54,304 bases of DNA, taken from the NCBI GenBank assembly GCA_002803225.1, contig NXFV01001090.1, positions 1 through 54,304 of the forward strand, given 5' to 3'. Position 1 is the first letter of the stretch. Every line of letters starts with the position of its first letter. This document shows positions 1-12,104 of the stretch, one piece after another. Under the pieces are notes generated by a model, which made no database searches, was not told where the DNA came from, and saw only the letters and a program-made list of their open reading frames with translations. The translations under genes and the position numbers were made by a program. This DNA comes from Gamarada debralockiae (Eukaryota; Ascomycota; Leotiomycetes; Helotiales; Hyphodiscaceae).

Positions 1-2900
1 GAAGGTGGTAGAGAGTCAAAAGCGAAGGCCCTACGTGTTCTGCCTTATAATCGCTCTCGTACAGAAGAAGTTACGTTGGTTAGAAAGGTCGTCGAGGGTA
101 TCACGAAGAATGTTCCGCCAGGTCAAAATGAACAACGGCCATCAGTATGGCGCATACGAGGAGACGAGAACCACGTTAGAGTCACGGGCTGCTTCAGAGG
201 TAGCAAGTCCAAAACAACTTGGGCAGACACGGATATTGCTGTTGTACGATTGAGAAGGTAGATTGCAGAGACAAAAGAGAGAAGTACTCGCTAATCTGAG
301 CAGGCAAATTCTCTTGCCAACGCAGCCATCGATGACTGTTCTGTTGGGAAGCTCGGAACCGTCGTTATCGATGAACTTCATATGCTTGATGATGACAGTC
401 GGGGCTACATACTTGAATTGATGGTCACAAAGCTTCTCAGTCTGAAGCAGAATGTGCAGATAGTTGGCATGAGTGCAACATTGAATGTGCGTCATACGGC
501 CAGATTTTGTTGATTTGTTGTTCCTAACTGCTACAGAATGCCGATCTTCTTGCAAAATGGCTGGACGATGCAAAATGCTACATATCCAAGTACCGGCCTG
601 TGCCGATCGAAGAACACCTGATCTTCGATAACGCTGCCTATCCGGCCTCGACTGCGAATAGCTTCTACAAGATAGCAACGCAGCTCAACGCACAAACACA
701 AACATATAGTGCGACACAGCGGAAACCAGAACCATCTCGAACAATCCAGCCCTCAACATGCAAAGAATTTAAGAATCCACTGATAAACGCTGTTGTGTCT
801 TTTGCCAACGAGACTGCAAGAGCTGGGTACGGGGCTCTTGTGTTTTGCAGTAGTCGTGTTGGCTGCGAGCGCGATGCTGTACTGATTGGTCAAGCTTTGC
901 CTTGAGTCGAGGAGGTGGACATGAAGACACTGAAGAGGCGGAGAGATCTGTTGAACGATCTTCGGAGCACGAGTGCAGGTCTAGATCAGATTATGGAGAA
1001 AACAATTCCAGTAGGAGTTGCTTTTCATCGTGAGTAGCTCTGGACCGGCATCGGGCGTTTCCACTAACAACCCCTAGATGCTGGCCTCACGACGGAGGAA
1101 CGCGATCTTATTGCGACAGCATATGACGAGGGCATAATTAGGTCATTGTGGCAACTTGCAGTCTAGCAGCCGGTATCAACCTTCCCGCACGGAGAGTTAT
1201 TCTTCATGGGGCGAGAATGGGGGCGGACTTGGTGGGCCCGTCAATGCTGTAAGTCATCTTACAATGGTACTCCGTACAAGTACATGCACTGAACTGATTG
1301 TCCAGACGTCAAATGAGGGGAAGGGCAGGACGAAAGGGGAAAGATGATATTGGCGAAACATATCTATGCTGCCAGAAGAGCGATCTCGAGGCCGTTGCCC
1401 AGCTCTTGGAGGCAGAGCTGCCCAGCGTTGGAAGCTGTCCCCTGCCAGAGAAACGAGGAGTAAAAGAGTATTATTCACCAATCCAGGCACCATGGTCCCA
1501 CCAACTAATTTATCCAGAGCATTGCTAGAAGTCATCGCCACAAAACTCGCAATAAGCATCGAACCCGTCAACGATTACATCAAGAGGACGCTCTTGTATC
1601 ACACAATGGAACGTGCGGATGTTGCAAAAATGGTCGAGTCGACACTAGAAGATCTCCAACAAACCGAGCTCATAAAGAAGGATAGTAATGATAATCTTCC
1701 AAGCAACCCTACTAGGCCAAGCAATCGTCGCATCATCACTCACACCAGAGGACGGACTTTTCGTTTACCGAGAACTTCGAAAAGCGCTCCAAGCATTCGT
1801 AATGGACGGAGAAATGCATGTCCTGTACTTATTTACGCCCATTCAAACAGCAGATAATATCGACTGGCAAAAATTCTTCAAGGAAGTCGAAAGGCTTGAT
1901 GACAGCAATCAGCGAGCTCTAGGGTTCGTTGGATTAAAGATGACCCAGTTCAACAGAATGTAAGGTACATCAATCCTTCTCATAAATTATTACTAACGAT
2001 ATACCACAGGGCAAAGGGCGGGTCAATGAAAGAAACCACCTCCGAAGAAATCGAGACCACACAGATCTACAGGCCTTTCTACTCGGCTCTTCAACTCCGT
2101 GACCTCTGCAACGAAATGCCCATTCACGAAGTTGCGCGCAAATATGATCTACCGCGAGGCATTGTGCAGAATCTAGCGCAAACTTGCCATGGGTTTGCGG
2201 CTGGGATGATTAAGTGTTGTGAGCGAATGAACTGGGGGGCTCTTGCTGCTGTTTTGGATCACTATTCGGATAGATTGAAGGCTGGTACGGTATAGATCTC
2301 GATGAGAGCAGAGGGTTCTCGGCTGTGATTGAGAGGTATGCTAATTGAGAGGTATGCTAATTGAGAGGTATGCTAATTGAGAGGTATGCTAATTGAGAGG
2401 TATGCTAATAGAGAGGTGTAGGTGCCAAATCCGATCTTCTCGCACTCGGGGAGGTCAAATTCATCAAGAGTCGAACTGCACGTGACTTCTGGGAGAATGG
2501 ATTCAAGACCGTAGCTGCGGTGGCAGCAGCCGACGTGAACGAGCTTCTACCAGTATTGCTACAGACACAGTGAGTATTCCCCACACAGTTTGCTTGTCAA
2601 ACACGCCTTATGAATGAATCGAGCCTAGGTCCCGTCATTCTCGACCTGCGCGGAATTTTAAAAATTGTTAACTGTCTCCAAACAGACCAAGAAAAGTCAA
2701 ATTGGACTCGGACGAGAAGAAAAATTTCCAGGACAAGGTTTTGAGGAAGGCTGAGATCATATCTGATTCGGCGAATAAGATTTGGGGTGAGTGAGAGTGT
2801 GTATGAATTCGCAAAAGCCGCTTGCTGACGATTTTGGCGGAACGACAGATGCAGTTGGAACTCGACGAGGAACAGTGAAGACGACATTATGGTGCGTCGC
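1..2900 (+). pseudogene. HELQ/Mus301-type DNA-repair helicase, 5'-truncated and disrupted
   Basis: The pieces read as a superfamily-2 repair helicase of the HELQ / polymerase-theta-helicase type. The DELH Walker B box with GMSATL following lies at about 360-485, a YRPVPIEEHL stretch near 590-615, ALVFCSSR near 835, and the RGRAGRKGK motif VI near 1320. A C-terminal helical part runs to about 2900. Plausible introns are 258-303, 487-536, 1030-1077, 1249-1305, 1468-1517 and one near 2284-2421. Even with these spliced out the frame is broken. There is one extra base near 49 and a compensating loss near 81. Single-base losses lie near 243 and 1142, an in-frame TGA at 903-905, and a frame change near 1690. 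The 5' end lies outside the window. Family is confident from motif order; pseudogene status is likely, but assembly errors at a contig end could imitate it. Confidence 0.75.
2328..2420 (+). repeat. 16-bp minisatellite inside a helicase intron
   Basis: Five exact tandem copies of attgagaggtatgcta (2328-2343, 2344-2359, 2360-2375, 2376-2391, 2392-2407) are followed by a degenerate sixth copy that runs into the acceptor gtgtag. The flanking exons join in frame if 2284-2421 is removed (K-A-G then A-K-S-D), so the array lies in an intron. Each unit carries a donor-like AG|GTATG and a branch-like TGCTAAT. Confidence 0.9.
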
Positions 2901-3364
2901 TAGGTCGTGGGAAAACTTGTTATGTCACAAATATACGGTACTTCAGCGTATGGTGTAGCATAATCATGGATTGTAGGCACAAATAAAAGTCTCGATATAG
3001 AGTAATAAACGTTATTAAACAAACCTACTAGTATCGTCCAACTGTTCCATTACATGAACTCCCAGCGTCGAGGCTCCAACATGGCATTCACGTTCGCGTC
3101 ACAGACTGACAAAACCACGAAAAAAAGCGGCGCAAACAATTCAATTATCTAGCAAGACAAATCCTATCATAAGATCGAACATTTCGAAGGTAATCCACAA
3201 GGACCCTCCTTATCCTTCGCCTCGGGCTGCGCTCCATTCGTGTTTTGTTTTGGTGTTGATGCTTGGGTATTTTTCGCCGTGCCGTTGTTGCCATTTTCCG
3301 CCTTCGTCACTGTCTCCTTCGCTGCTGCCCCTCCATTCACTGCCCCGCTATTGGAGCCATCTAG
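2901..3364. other. intergenic, helicase relic to WrbA-like gene
   Basis: About 460 bp between two convergent gene ends. It is AT-rich near 2985-3030 and holds nothing recognisable beyond presumed 3' untranslated sequence. Confidence 0.5.
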
Positions 3365-4207
3365 TCAGAAGTTGACCTTGTTGATGGCCGTTCCGAAGCT
3401 CTCTCCGTGGATGGTAGCGAGTTCAAGCTCGGCGGCGGATGGTTGACGGGATCCATCGGCAGCCTATGCACAAATTAGAATGATAAATTGAAACGTAGTG
3501 AAGAGGAGCACTCACAGAAAAGGTTCCAGCCCCCCATGGAGAACCTCCTCGGACCTCAGAAACGTTGCCCAAGAGAGGGAAGGCAGTCTTGTAGCCCAAT
3601 GGAACGTAGATGATGCCATGATGCGTCAAGGTCGACATGGCAGCAATGACCGTGCTCTCCTGTCCACCGCCAAGGGTACCACTAGAGACGAAAACGCCAG
3701 CGTACTTGCCCCAGTATCCGCCCGAAGCCCATTGGCCTCCGGTCGTGTCCCAGAATGCCTTCCATTGAGCGGGGAAGTTACCGTAACGGGTGGGGATGCC
3801 GAAGAGGAAGGCGTCGTACTTCTGGAGGGTGGCCGCGTCGATGACGGGGACGTCGGAAGCTTTAGGTGGTGCGTGCATCTTGGTGAGGACTTCTTCGGGG
3901 AGGGTCTCGGCGATTCTCGGCGGTTGTTAGTATGCATCCGGGAGAATGAGGAAGTAGAGCTACTCACTGGTACATGTCGGCCTCAATGCCAGCCTTCTTG
4001 AGACCAGCCTTCTCAGCCTCAGCCAGCTGCTTGATGTGGCCGTACATGGAGTACTAGATGTAGAAAATTAGTCACAATACTCTTGGCGTTGTAGCAATTG
4101 CAGCAAATTTTGTGATGTTGTTCAAGTGGCATGTTTTCCTGAATGGCGGGGTGGAACGCGGGGTCTTTTTGTTTACTTACATAGACGATAGCTACTTTGG
4201 GAGCCAT
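3365..4207 (-). CDS. WrbA/Pst2-like flavodoxin NAD(P)H quinone reductase (Alt a 7 family)
   Basis: Four exons (4181-4207, 3968-4053, 3516-3915, 3365-3463) give a 203-residue protein, the usual length for the fungal Pst2/Ycp4/Alt a 7 family. The N-terminus MAPKVAIVY joins [14 protein letters not shown], the FMN-binding flavodoxin start. Family motifs [18 protein letters not shown] and [11 protein letters not shown] follow. Members are FMN proteins that reduce quinones by two electrons and protect against oxidative stress; the yeast ones associate with membrane microdomains. That role is family knowledge, not shown here. Introns are 127, 52 and 52 nt. The second ends in CCGAG rather than CAG or TAG, the only acceptor I found that keeps Q-I-A-E-T in frame. 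Confidence 0.88.
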
Positions 4208-5562
4208 TTTGAGGGATTGATGGGTTGAAATTGGAATTGGAGAGTGAAGAGTTTGAACTGATCTTTGACTTGTTATGAGAAGTAGAATCAAAGAGGTGGG
4301 CAGGTGGGAGGTTTATATGTTATTGTTTGTTCTGGGTATGTAGACTCCACTTAAATAGAGCTATGTCATGTGAGGGGCGGCTCAAAAGGGTCTAGCTTGG
4401 TGGATTAGTTATGTTTAATCAGCAGGACACATCTTCGTGAGCATCAACTCAGCATCAGTCAGTGACAAAAAAAGTGATTGTGGAGGAGAGCCCCCACTAT
4501 GGTTTGATAATGGAGCAGAATACTTAATAATGATTTGCGAGCACCACGAATCTTTCGCCAAGGAAAATCGTCCGCGATTGAGGTGAGAACCTTAAATCGG
4601 AGATGCACCATTTTCAGCCATTCTCGGATGGCAGGCTGACATGCAGCACAGCAGCCTGGTTGCTGGATCTCTTGTGGTACTTCATGTGTTTATCATCTAG
4701 GCAGGAACAAGCTAGGGTATTCGAATATCGCAGAGTATACTGAACATGGTAGCTGGTCTCTACGAGATCGAAAGTATGGTTGAAAGTATTGTGCTGTAAC
4801 GCCAAACGACACCGGGACAGGAGGCTGTCGTGTAGGTAACGGAGTACTTGCATGATTGATTTCGGATGCATCCGGCGAGAAGGAACCTCATATCGCGCTG
4901 AATAATGCCTATGCAGAACCTAGGTACCGGTATGGCACTTTCGTTCGTCCTTTTACCTAAACGTCTGTCCCTTTCCCTTGCGGTGAGCAGTTCCTTTTTT
5001 CGAACGTGTGAAAACTGTACCCCAATACAGTTCAATGAAGAGGAAGTCGGACAAACCTTCTCGTAGCCGGCTGGGGCCTTGATCCTTCAATCGACATGAG
5101 CATTTGGACTCCTGGCTGTGTAGAGTAGCTTGTAGGCCTCCGGAATATCTATCCTCAATCGCTCAGATAGGTTGAACGATTAGTATCTTATATCCCAATT
5201 AATGCGACGCTCGGGAGCATGCGTGAAGAGAAGAGGGTTTAGACATTAGATAGAGCTTTTCAAGTCCTAACTGCGACGAGGGAAAGTTAATACGAAACAA
5301 GACAGGAGGTGCGGTTGGCTGGTCATGCCAGGTGAGTGAGCTGACTGCGGCCCAGACGTGCAACAAAACTTGAGGAGGGAGACATTTTCCTGCCATCTGA
5401 CTGGTCATGGAGCGGTGTCAACTGCCGAGATATTCAGCCCTGTTTTACCGAACGGACGTTTTGCCGGCTTTGCTGATCTCTGACTAAGCATATCCCTCTC
5501 CCCAGTCCCACTCCCCTTTTTCTTCACCGCATATCACGAGCCTCGCTCGATAAACATGCCTA
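4208..5562. other. intergenic, divergent promoter region
   Basis: 1.36 kb between the divergent WrbA-like gene and MSH1. Short ORFs here (for example 4614-4871 and 5199-5408, minus) resemble no family and have no splice partners. The last 60 bp before MSH1 are pyrimidine-rich, as in fungal leaders. Nothing else is supported. Confidence 0.5.
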
Positions 5563-8500
5563 ATGCACCCCTCATACAGGCATCTCCGAGCTGCCACCAC
5601 TCGTCCGAGGATCTCCTCCCTTCTCTTTCGCATTTCATCCTCGCACCCCGACTCCTACATCCAACATGATTTTTCGCGTTTGTCCTGGATCACGCGTCAA
5701 GCTTGCCGACCTCAATATAGGGGCAAGAAAACGAAATCTTCTCTCAAACTCGAAGATTTACCTCAGGGCGTCATTGCGTTAGACCCTTTACCTTTAGAAG
5801 ATGACATTCCCGCATATCCTACTGTGGTGCTCCAAGCCCGCAGTAACATGCGGAAATTCGAGAATTGTGTTCTCCTGACCCGTGTTGGCGGCTTCTACGA
5901 GTTATACTTCGAGCATGCTGAAGAATTCGGACCTTTGTTGAATCTCAAAGTCGCTCAGAAGAGGACCAATGCTGGCAATGTGTCGATGGTAAGATTACCC
6001 AATTTTAATGCATCAGATCGCTGAGACTTCGAACAGGCTGGATTTCCATTCTTCCAGCTAGACCGTTATCTCAAGATTCTTGTCCAAGATTTCAATCGTT
6101 ACGTTGCCATTGCGGAAGAGTTTCCAAATGATCCATCTGGAAAAGTCAAGGCGGGTGGACTGATGCATGATCGAAAGGTCTCACGCATCATCACACCGGG
6201 CACTTTGATTGATGAAAATTTTATAGATCCTTTGACCAACAACTATGTTCTGGCGATTCATACAGAAGATGCTTCCCATGGCAGAGAAGGAATGGAAGAG
6301 ACCAAAAGCACTCCTCATGAGCAGCGTTCCGACATGGTACTTGGCCTGGCATGGCTAGATTTGTCCACCGGCCATTTCTTCACCCAATCCACAACATTAT
6401 CAGCATTGCCATCTTTTCTCGCTCGTATTGGACCTCGAGAGATTGTATTGGATGAGGATCTTCAGAAATCCAAGGAGCACGGCCTCTTCACAGTCCTTGT
6501 AGAAGACCACCATCTCATAACCTACATGGCGACATCTGAAGTCACGCCTATTTCGGAATGGTCCTCTATACTGGAATCACCCGTTCCCGCGAGGACGATG
6601 GATGAGTTCCTGCCACAAGAGGTGGCGGCTGGCAGTGCTTTGCTTAGGTATGTGGAGACGCGATTACAAGGTTCAGATATGAAACTTCAACCACCATCAC
6701 GACAGTTAAATGTGATGAGTATCGACAAGAATACGATGACAGCTCTGGAAATCAGGAGGACGATACGAGACGGTCTCCTTACTGGGAGTTTATTGCATAC
6801 AGTACGACGTACTGTAACTCGGGGTGGTGCAAGATTGCTGGATATATGGTTAAGTGAGTTGATCGTTGCCATAAATCCAAAACATACTAACTTCAAACCA
6901 GCTTCCCCATCGACATCCATCGAAGTTATTAACTCGAGACTGGATCTTGTAACATATATGTTGAAGGATCCTGAGCTCCGAGAGCGCACTACTATTATTC
7001 TGAGAAGATGCCACGACTCGCACCGCCTCCTACAAAAGTTTGCCTTCGGACGAGGCGACCCCGACGATCTCCTAGCGTTAGCAAGCACCGTATCCGCGAC
7101 CCAAGATCTTGTAGCTACACTCACGCGCGACGGCAGCGATGACAAGTGTATCCAATCAATGATTTCTCGATTCCACCTCGACGGTCCAAGTGCACTAGCA
7201 AAACGTGTCAAAGAAGCCATCGACGAAGAAGGCGTCGTCCAACAACACCGACTCGAGGACGAAGAAGCAGGAGAGATGCAAGCTTTGGCCCAAGACATCG
7301 TAGTCTCCGAAGGCTCCAAAGAAGACTCTAACATCCTACCTAAGAAAGGCCGGAAGAAGAAACCCACAAGTATCAGAGAGCACTATTCCGACAACAACGA
7401 AGCCTGGATTATGAACCCTGGCGCAAGTCCCACTCTCCAACACCTCCACGCTGACCTCCTTTCCATCTCCGTTGAGAAAACAGCTCTCGCAGAATCCCTC
7501 TCTGAGCGTTTAGGAGTCACCAGTTTGACTTTACGCTTCACACCAGGCCTCGGCCACATCTGCCACGTAAAAGGAAAGGACACAAAAACGGATCTATCCT
7601 CCGTCCGCTCCGTCAGTTCCAGCAAAAGCACCCGCTCCTTTTACCATCCTGAATGGACATCCCTAGGGCAACGAATCGACCAATGCAAATTCCGCATCCG
7701 AGGCGAAGAACAAGCCGTGTTCAACAACCTGCGTAAAGCAGTAATCGCCAACATCGTGAAGCTCCGCCGCAACGCTGCTGTTCTCGATGAATTGGATATC
7801 GCGTGTTCGTTCGCTACGCTGGCTGCGGAGAAGAACTGGACACGCCCAATCCTCGACACTGGGATCTCGCACAAAATTGTAGGGGGTAGACATCCCACTG
7901 TAGAAGGAGGATTGGAGGAAGAAGGCCGAAGTTTCGTATCGAACGACTGTTTCATCGGCGATGTCCAAAATATCTGGCTAATTACCGGACCCAACATGGC
8001 AGGCAAATCCACCTTCCTGCGCCAAAACGCCTTGATCACAATCCTCGCGCAAGTAGGCTCTTATGTCCCAGCCCAATACGCCGAGTTGGGGATTGTAGAT
8101 CAACTATTCAGTCGTGTGGGCTCAGCAGACAATCTATATCGAGATCAAAGTACGTTCATGGTCGAGATGTTAGAAACGGCACTCATACTACGCAACGCTA
8201 CTCAGCGAAGCTTTGTTATCATGGATGAGATTGGACGGGGCACGACGCCAGGCGATGGGGCGGCGATTGCGTTTGCGTGTTTGTGGCATTTGGGGAAAGT
8301 CAATAAATGCCGGACGCTTTTTGCTACACATTTTCATGTTTTGGCGGATATGGTGGGTGACAAAGGGTTAGGGGGAGTGGGCTTTTATTGCACGGATGTA
8401 GAGGAGGATGAAGGGGGTGGTAGGGGGTTCAGATACGTGCATAAGTTAAGGAAGGGCGTCAACAGACGGAGTCATGCGCTCAAGGTTGCCAGGTTGGCCG

Positions 8501-8568
8501 GGCTGCCGGAGGATGCTATTGGTGTTGCGATGGAGATTTTGGAGAATGGGAAGGAGGTGTTAGTGTAA
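5563..8568 (+). CDS. MSH1: MSH1, mitochondrial MutS homolog
   Basis: ATPase acting in mitochondrial DNA mismatch recognition and genome stability. Three exons are inferred (5563-5988, 6037-6853, 6902-8568), giving about 969 residues, the size of yeast Msh1. The first 60 or so residues are rich in Arg and Ser with few acids, as in a matrix-targeting signal. The mismatch-binding MutS-I region follows (VGGFYELYFEHAEEFG, about residues 110-125). The ATPase has Walker A GPNMAGKST near residue 775 and Walker B VIMDEIGRGT near 853, and the ATHFH motif follows. Intron 1 is 5989-6036. Intron 2, 6854-6901, is exactly 48 nt with no stop, so the frame also reads straight through. It has GTGAGT, CATACTAAC and CAG, and removing it restores WLTSPSTSI, the normal MutS core sequence. 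Confidence 0.93.
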
Positions 8569-8986
8569 AGATAATTGAGAAAGTGTGAGAATCTGTGTAA
8601 AACAGTCAGTATTGCGTCTTGTTGAAGATCTTGTATGAATAGTGTGTATGGTAGGAGCAGTCAGGAAAAAATTAGAGTTGTTGTTTTTGGTCTTCAAGGT
8701 GATGTGAGCACCGTTAAGGGTTAAAAAGCTTTTGAATTTGAATCATCAGGTGCTGTGAGAAACGGGTAAAGAGAGGAAATGCCGAACTGACCATTTGCAT
8801 TGCTGTAAACTGGAGGATCATCACTTTGCCTGCATTCACTTCGCACTTCACTTATGCTAGAAATGCAATCTTTCTCAAAGTGCTTATTCAGCTACATGAG
8901 AATATGTGCAGACGCTCTATGCGATTTCATGATCTGTATCGTTAATCATCGCAGAAATTCCCATAAACCTATGCAAGCTGATCGAT
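8569..8986. other. intergenic, MSH1/P0 convergent 3' ends
   Basis: 418 bp of presumed 3' untranslated sequence of two convergent genes. No ORF, repeat or RNA structure is evident. Confidence 0.5.
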
Positions 8987-9992
8987 TTAGTCGAACAAGC
9001 CACCGAATCCTTCGTCTCCGGACTCCTCGGCCTCTTCTTCCTTCTCCTCTTCCTTGGCGGCCTCAGCAGCTGGAGCAGCCTCGGTGGAGGCGACAGGAGC
9101 GGTAGAAGCATAGGCGTCGGGGTTGGCGATGCGATCCTTCAACTCCTCAATCTCGGGCCAGCTGTACTCGGTCTCAACTGCGACGGCCAAAACTTTCTTG
9201 TAGCTATTGACAACAGAGTGCATGACAGATGGGAGGGTTGGGAAGTTGGTAGCGAGCGAGATGCAAGCAATGGTGGTGATGGCACTGGAGAAGGCTTTGA
9301 GAAGCTGGCTCTCCTCGATGTCGAGAACGCTGGGAGGGAAGGTATTGCCCTGGTCGTAAACCTGGGTGATACCCATTCCGTAGGTGAAGGGAGAGATGTT
9401 CAACATGTTAAGCAGGGTAGCCTCAGAGGCTCCGACTTTGTTTCCGGCTTCGACGAGCTTCAAATCGCTTGTAATTTCGATGGTACCACGGGCGATCTTG
9501 GTTGGGACACCGAGAGCCTGGAAGAAAGAGGTCTTTCCGGGTTCCATACCAGTGTTACCAGCGGGGACGAAGACATCGGCGGGAGCAACGGCACCAGCAC
9601 GGGCGGGAGCAGCGACCTTGTTGGCGAGAATCTTGTCACGGACGGCCTTGAGATCGGAGTTTGTGAAGACGAATCCAACGTTGCCCTTAACGAATGGGAG
9701 GATACGCTCGTACTCGGGGGTATCGGCGAGGAAGCCCTTGATGGCGCGACGAACCTGGGAAATTCGAATTAATTTTGCGTCTTTCCTCCATGTCTGCTGT
9801 GTGTTTTCTTACCATGGTGTTCTTGCCCATCAAGACAACACCCTCACCACGGAGGGCGTGTCGAATCTCGTGCATCTGCTGAGAGCTGACATTGTCGACG
9901 CCGACGATGAAGATGGATTGGTATTCTTCGAGGAGGCCCTTGAGCTTCTCGAAGTAGCCGGCCTTGTTGCTGGATCTTGAACCGCCTCCCAT
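8987..9992 (-). CDS. RPP0: 60S acidic ribosomal protein P0
   Basis: Base of the ribosomal P-stalk; binds 25S rRNA and anchors the P1/P2 dimers that recruit elongation factors. Two exons (9813-9992, 8987-9754) encode 315 residues. The L10-type N-terminal domain includes [20 protein letters not shown]. The tail is the diagnostic acidic stalk end, [12 protein letters not shown], after an Ala/Glu-rich hinge. The 58-nt intron 9755-9812 follows the codon for Met60. Upstream of the ATG, on the coding strand, a TGCTGAC branch-like site and GATTAG lie just before the start, which suggests a further intron in the 5' leader (inference). It is divergent from TRM82. Confidence 0.97.
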
Positions 9993-10407
9993 GTCTAATC
10001 GCAATCTCGGAGTCAGCATTACATCCTTCAGAAATAATTGAGGGTATTGAAGCGCCTGCTCGAAACGACGCCCGATGAGTCTGGACTAGGAGAAGAATAG
10101 GATAGTATACGAACCTTCTTGTATGAAGGTAGGATTTTTAAAGGACGGTTTGGTTGGTTTTATTGGAGGTTTTCTCGAAAGTTGAGATTGAGATTATGTT
10201 GGTATCGACATTCAAGATAATTATTGACGATGAAATCGCTCTGTGGGCTTAGCGCGGCGCTAAATAATTTTTAGCGAATTTCCAAGAGTCACCCCTGTCC
10301 CAAAATATCATCAATCCTGAAGATAAAGAAAGACGAGACACAAATTACAAAATTGGTAACCGTAATTTTAAAAATCCGTTTCTAGCAAGAGGTCCAGATA
10401 TTTCACA
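9993..10407. promoter_or_regulatory. P0/TRM82 divergent promoter with inverted repeat
   Basis: 415-bp bidirectional promoter between two translation genes. It carries a perfect 7-bp inverted repeat, TTAGCGC-G-GCGCTAA (10249-10263), followed by a near half-copy TTTAGCGA. A probable leader intron of P0 occupies the part next to 9992. The function of the repeat is unknown. Confidence 0.45.
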
Positions 10408-12104
10408 ATGGGCATGGCATACCAATGCATCAAAAGATGCGGCACAATTCTGGTAGCTGCAAGAGCTTCATCCATCGACGCCTTCAATTCTGAAGATGGC
10501 TCACTGCTCTCTACCTGGAAATGTCCGTCGACACAGGAGCCAAAGATTGCCAATCAAGCCCCCGAGAAACCACTCAATAGTATGGAAACTCAGGAGTTAG
10601 AGTCTTCCCTAGATGTTATTCTCGAATCTTCTCCTCCAGCGAAGAGAAGAAAATTGTCCGCAGCTGGCAAGGAAGGTCCTGACCAAAACCCACCCAAGGA
10701 GAATGGAACGAAGAAGGACCAGAAAGGAGGCAAGAAAGGAAACAAGAGATCAGAAGCAGTTGCCAGTGGTCTAGATGCCGCTGCCATTATTAGTCTGGCC
10801 GCAACGGAAGATGGACGGCACGTGATTGCTGTCACAGGGGAGGATAAAAGTATCAGGGTCTTCGAGAACGTCGTTGATGCCGATGGGAAGCACACTTTAC
10901 GGCAGATTAGCCAGAGGTCAGTTGCCATCAACTACATATCGAGGACCCTCTCCTAATTCGATTCAGGATCATGCCAAAACGTCCGTGTGCAATTGCAATC
11001 ACCGGAGACGACTCGACAATAATCAGCGCAGACAAGTTCGGAGATGTTTACTCTCTACCTCTCCTCGTCCCAGCGACCGCAAATGTTGAACCCTTGCAGG
11101 CCGCTACGCCAACCCCCCAGCCAGCATCCGCAAAGACCTTCGTCCCAGCAGCCAACAACCTCACAGTCCATTCGCAACGAAACCGAAAGGCTCTCGAAAA
11201 CCAAAAGAAGCAAACTCCCAAACCGAGCGAGAAATCAGAGCCGACTTTCGAGCACAAGCTCTTACTAGGCCATGTCTCGATGCTGACTGATCTCGCTCTG
11301 GTCAGCACCCCGGAAGGCAGGAATTACATTTTGACAGCAGATCGAGACGAGCACATCCGTGTTTCTCGTGGTATCCCGCAAGCTCATATCATTGAAGGAT
11401 TTTGTTTAGGACATACTGAGTTTATCAGTCGGTTGTGCATCCCAAAGGATAGAACGGATGTTCTGATTTCAGGTGGAGGGGATGATGAGATTTTTATCTG
11501 GGACTGGGTACGGGGTGTCTTGCTTTCCAAGACGGATTTAAGGAGTCACGTTGAGGGTGTGATGCATGAACTCGTCGCCATGGCCGCGGAAGGTAGATTG
11601 GCTGAAGCAATCAAGGTTGCTGTGTCTGGAATCGCGCATCTCAGACACACTAGCAGCGAAGGAGTTGAAGATCTGATTGTTGTTGCATGCGAGGGGTGAG
11701 CTAAATCTCATAGCTTCAATTCTCACATCTTGCTAACAAGAAACAGTGTCCCAGCAATCTTCATCTTCCTCCTCACAACCCAAAATCAACTCAAACACAC
11801 CCAGACTCTCAAAGTTACAGGAAACGTTCTAGCTATGGCCGCGGCGGCGACTAGTGGACTCGTGCTCTCAATTGATACCATTCACAAGCCCGGGTCAACG
11901 ACGGAACGGAGAGAGGCTGGCGCAGAAGGAATCAATCCTTTACAGAAATTCTCGTTCCAGAGGCGGGGGGCAGTTCTGTCATCGATCGAGTTCGAGGCTG
12001 CAAAGGATGATGGTGGGATAAAGGATGTTGGGCGATTAGCGAACCTGTTTTACAACCTTGAGAACTTGAGGAAGAGAGATGGCGATGGAAGAGAAGAGGA
12101 ATAA
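10408..12104 (+). CDS. TRM82: Trm82, WD-repeat subunit of tRNA (guanine-N7) methyltransferase
   Basis: Non-catalytic partner of Trm8/METTL1, required for m7G46 in tRNA variable loops; human homolog WDR4. Three exons (10408-10916, 10967-11695, 11747-12104) give 531 residues. WD-type motifs are visible: AATEDGRHVIAVTGEDKSI near 130-155, then ADKFGDVYSL, a YILTADRDEHIRVSR blade followed by GHTEFISRL, and LISGGGDDEIFIWDW. The DRDEHIRVSRYP-type blade is characteristic of Trm82. A Lys-rich low-complexity insert lies near residues 70-115 (PPAKRRKL, KKGNKRS) and probably includes a nuclear signal. Introns are 50 and 51 nt. The catalytic partner is not in this window. Confidence 0.92.

Noticed and set aside
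2328..2420. Array of short repeats as a possible CRISPR
   Set aside because: The units are contiguous with no spacers, 16 bp long and inside a eukaryotic intron.
6687..7367. 226-codon minus-strand ORF within MSH1
   Set aside because: Antisense shadow of a well-conserved exon, with no motif and no splice context.
9218..9980. Two overlapping plus-strand ORFs opposite P0
   Set aside because: Codon-bias shadows of the highly expressed P0 gene on the minus strand.
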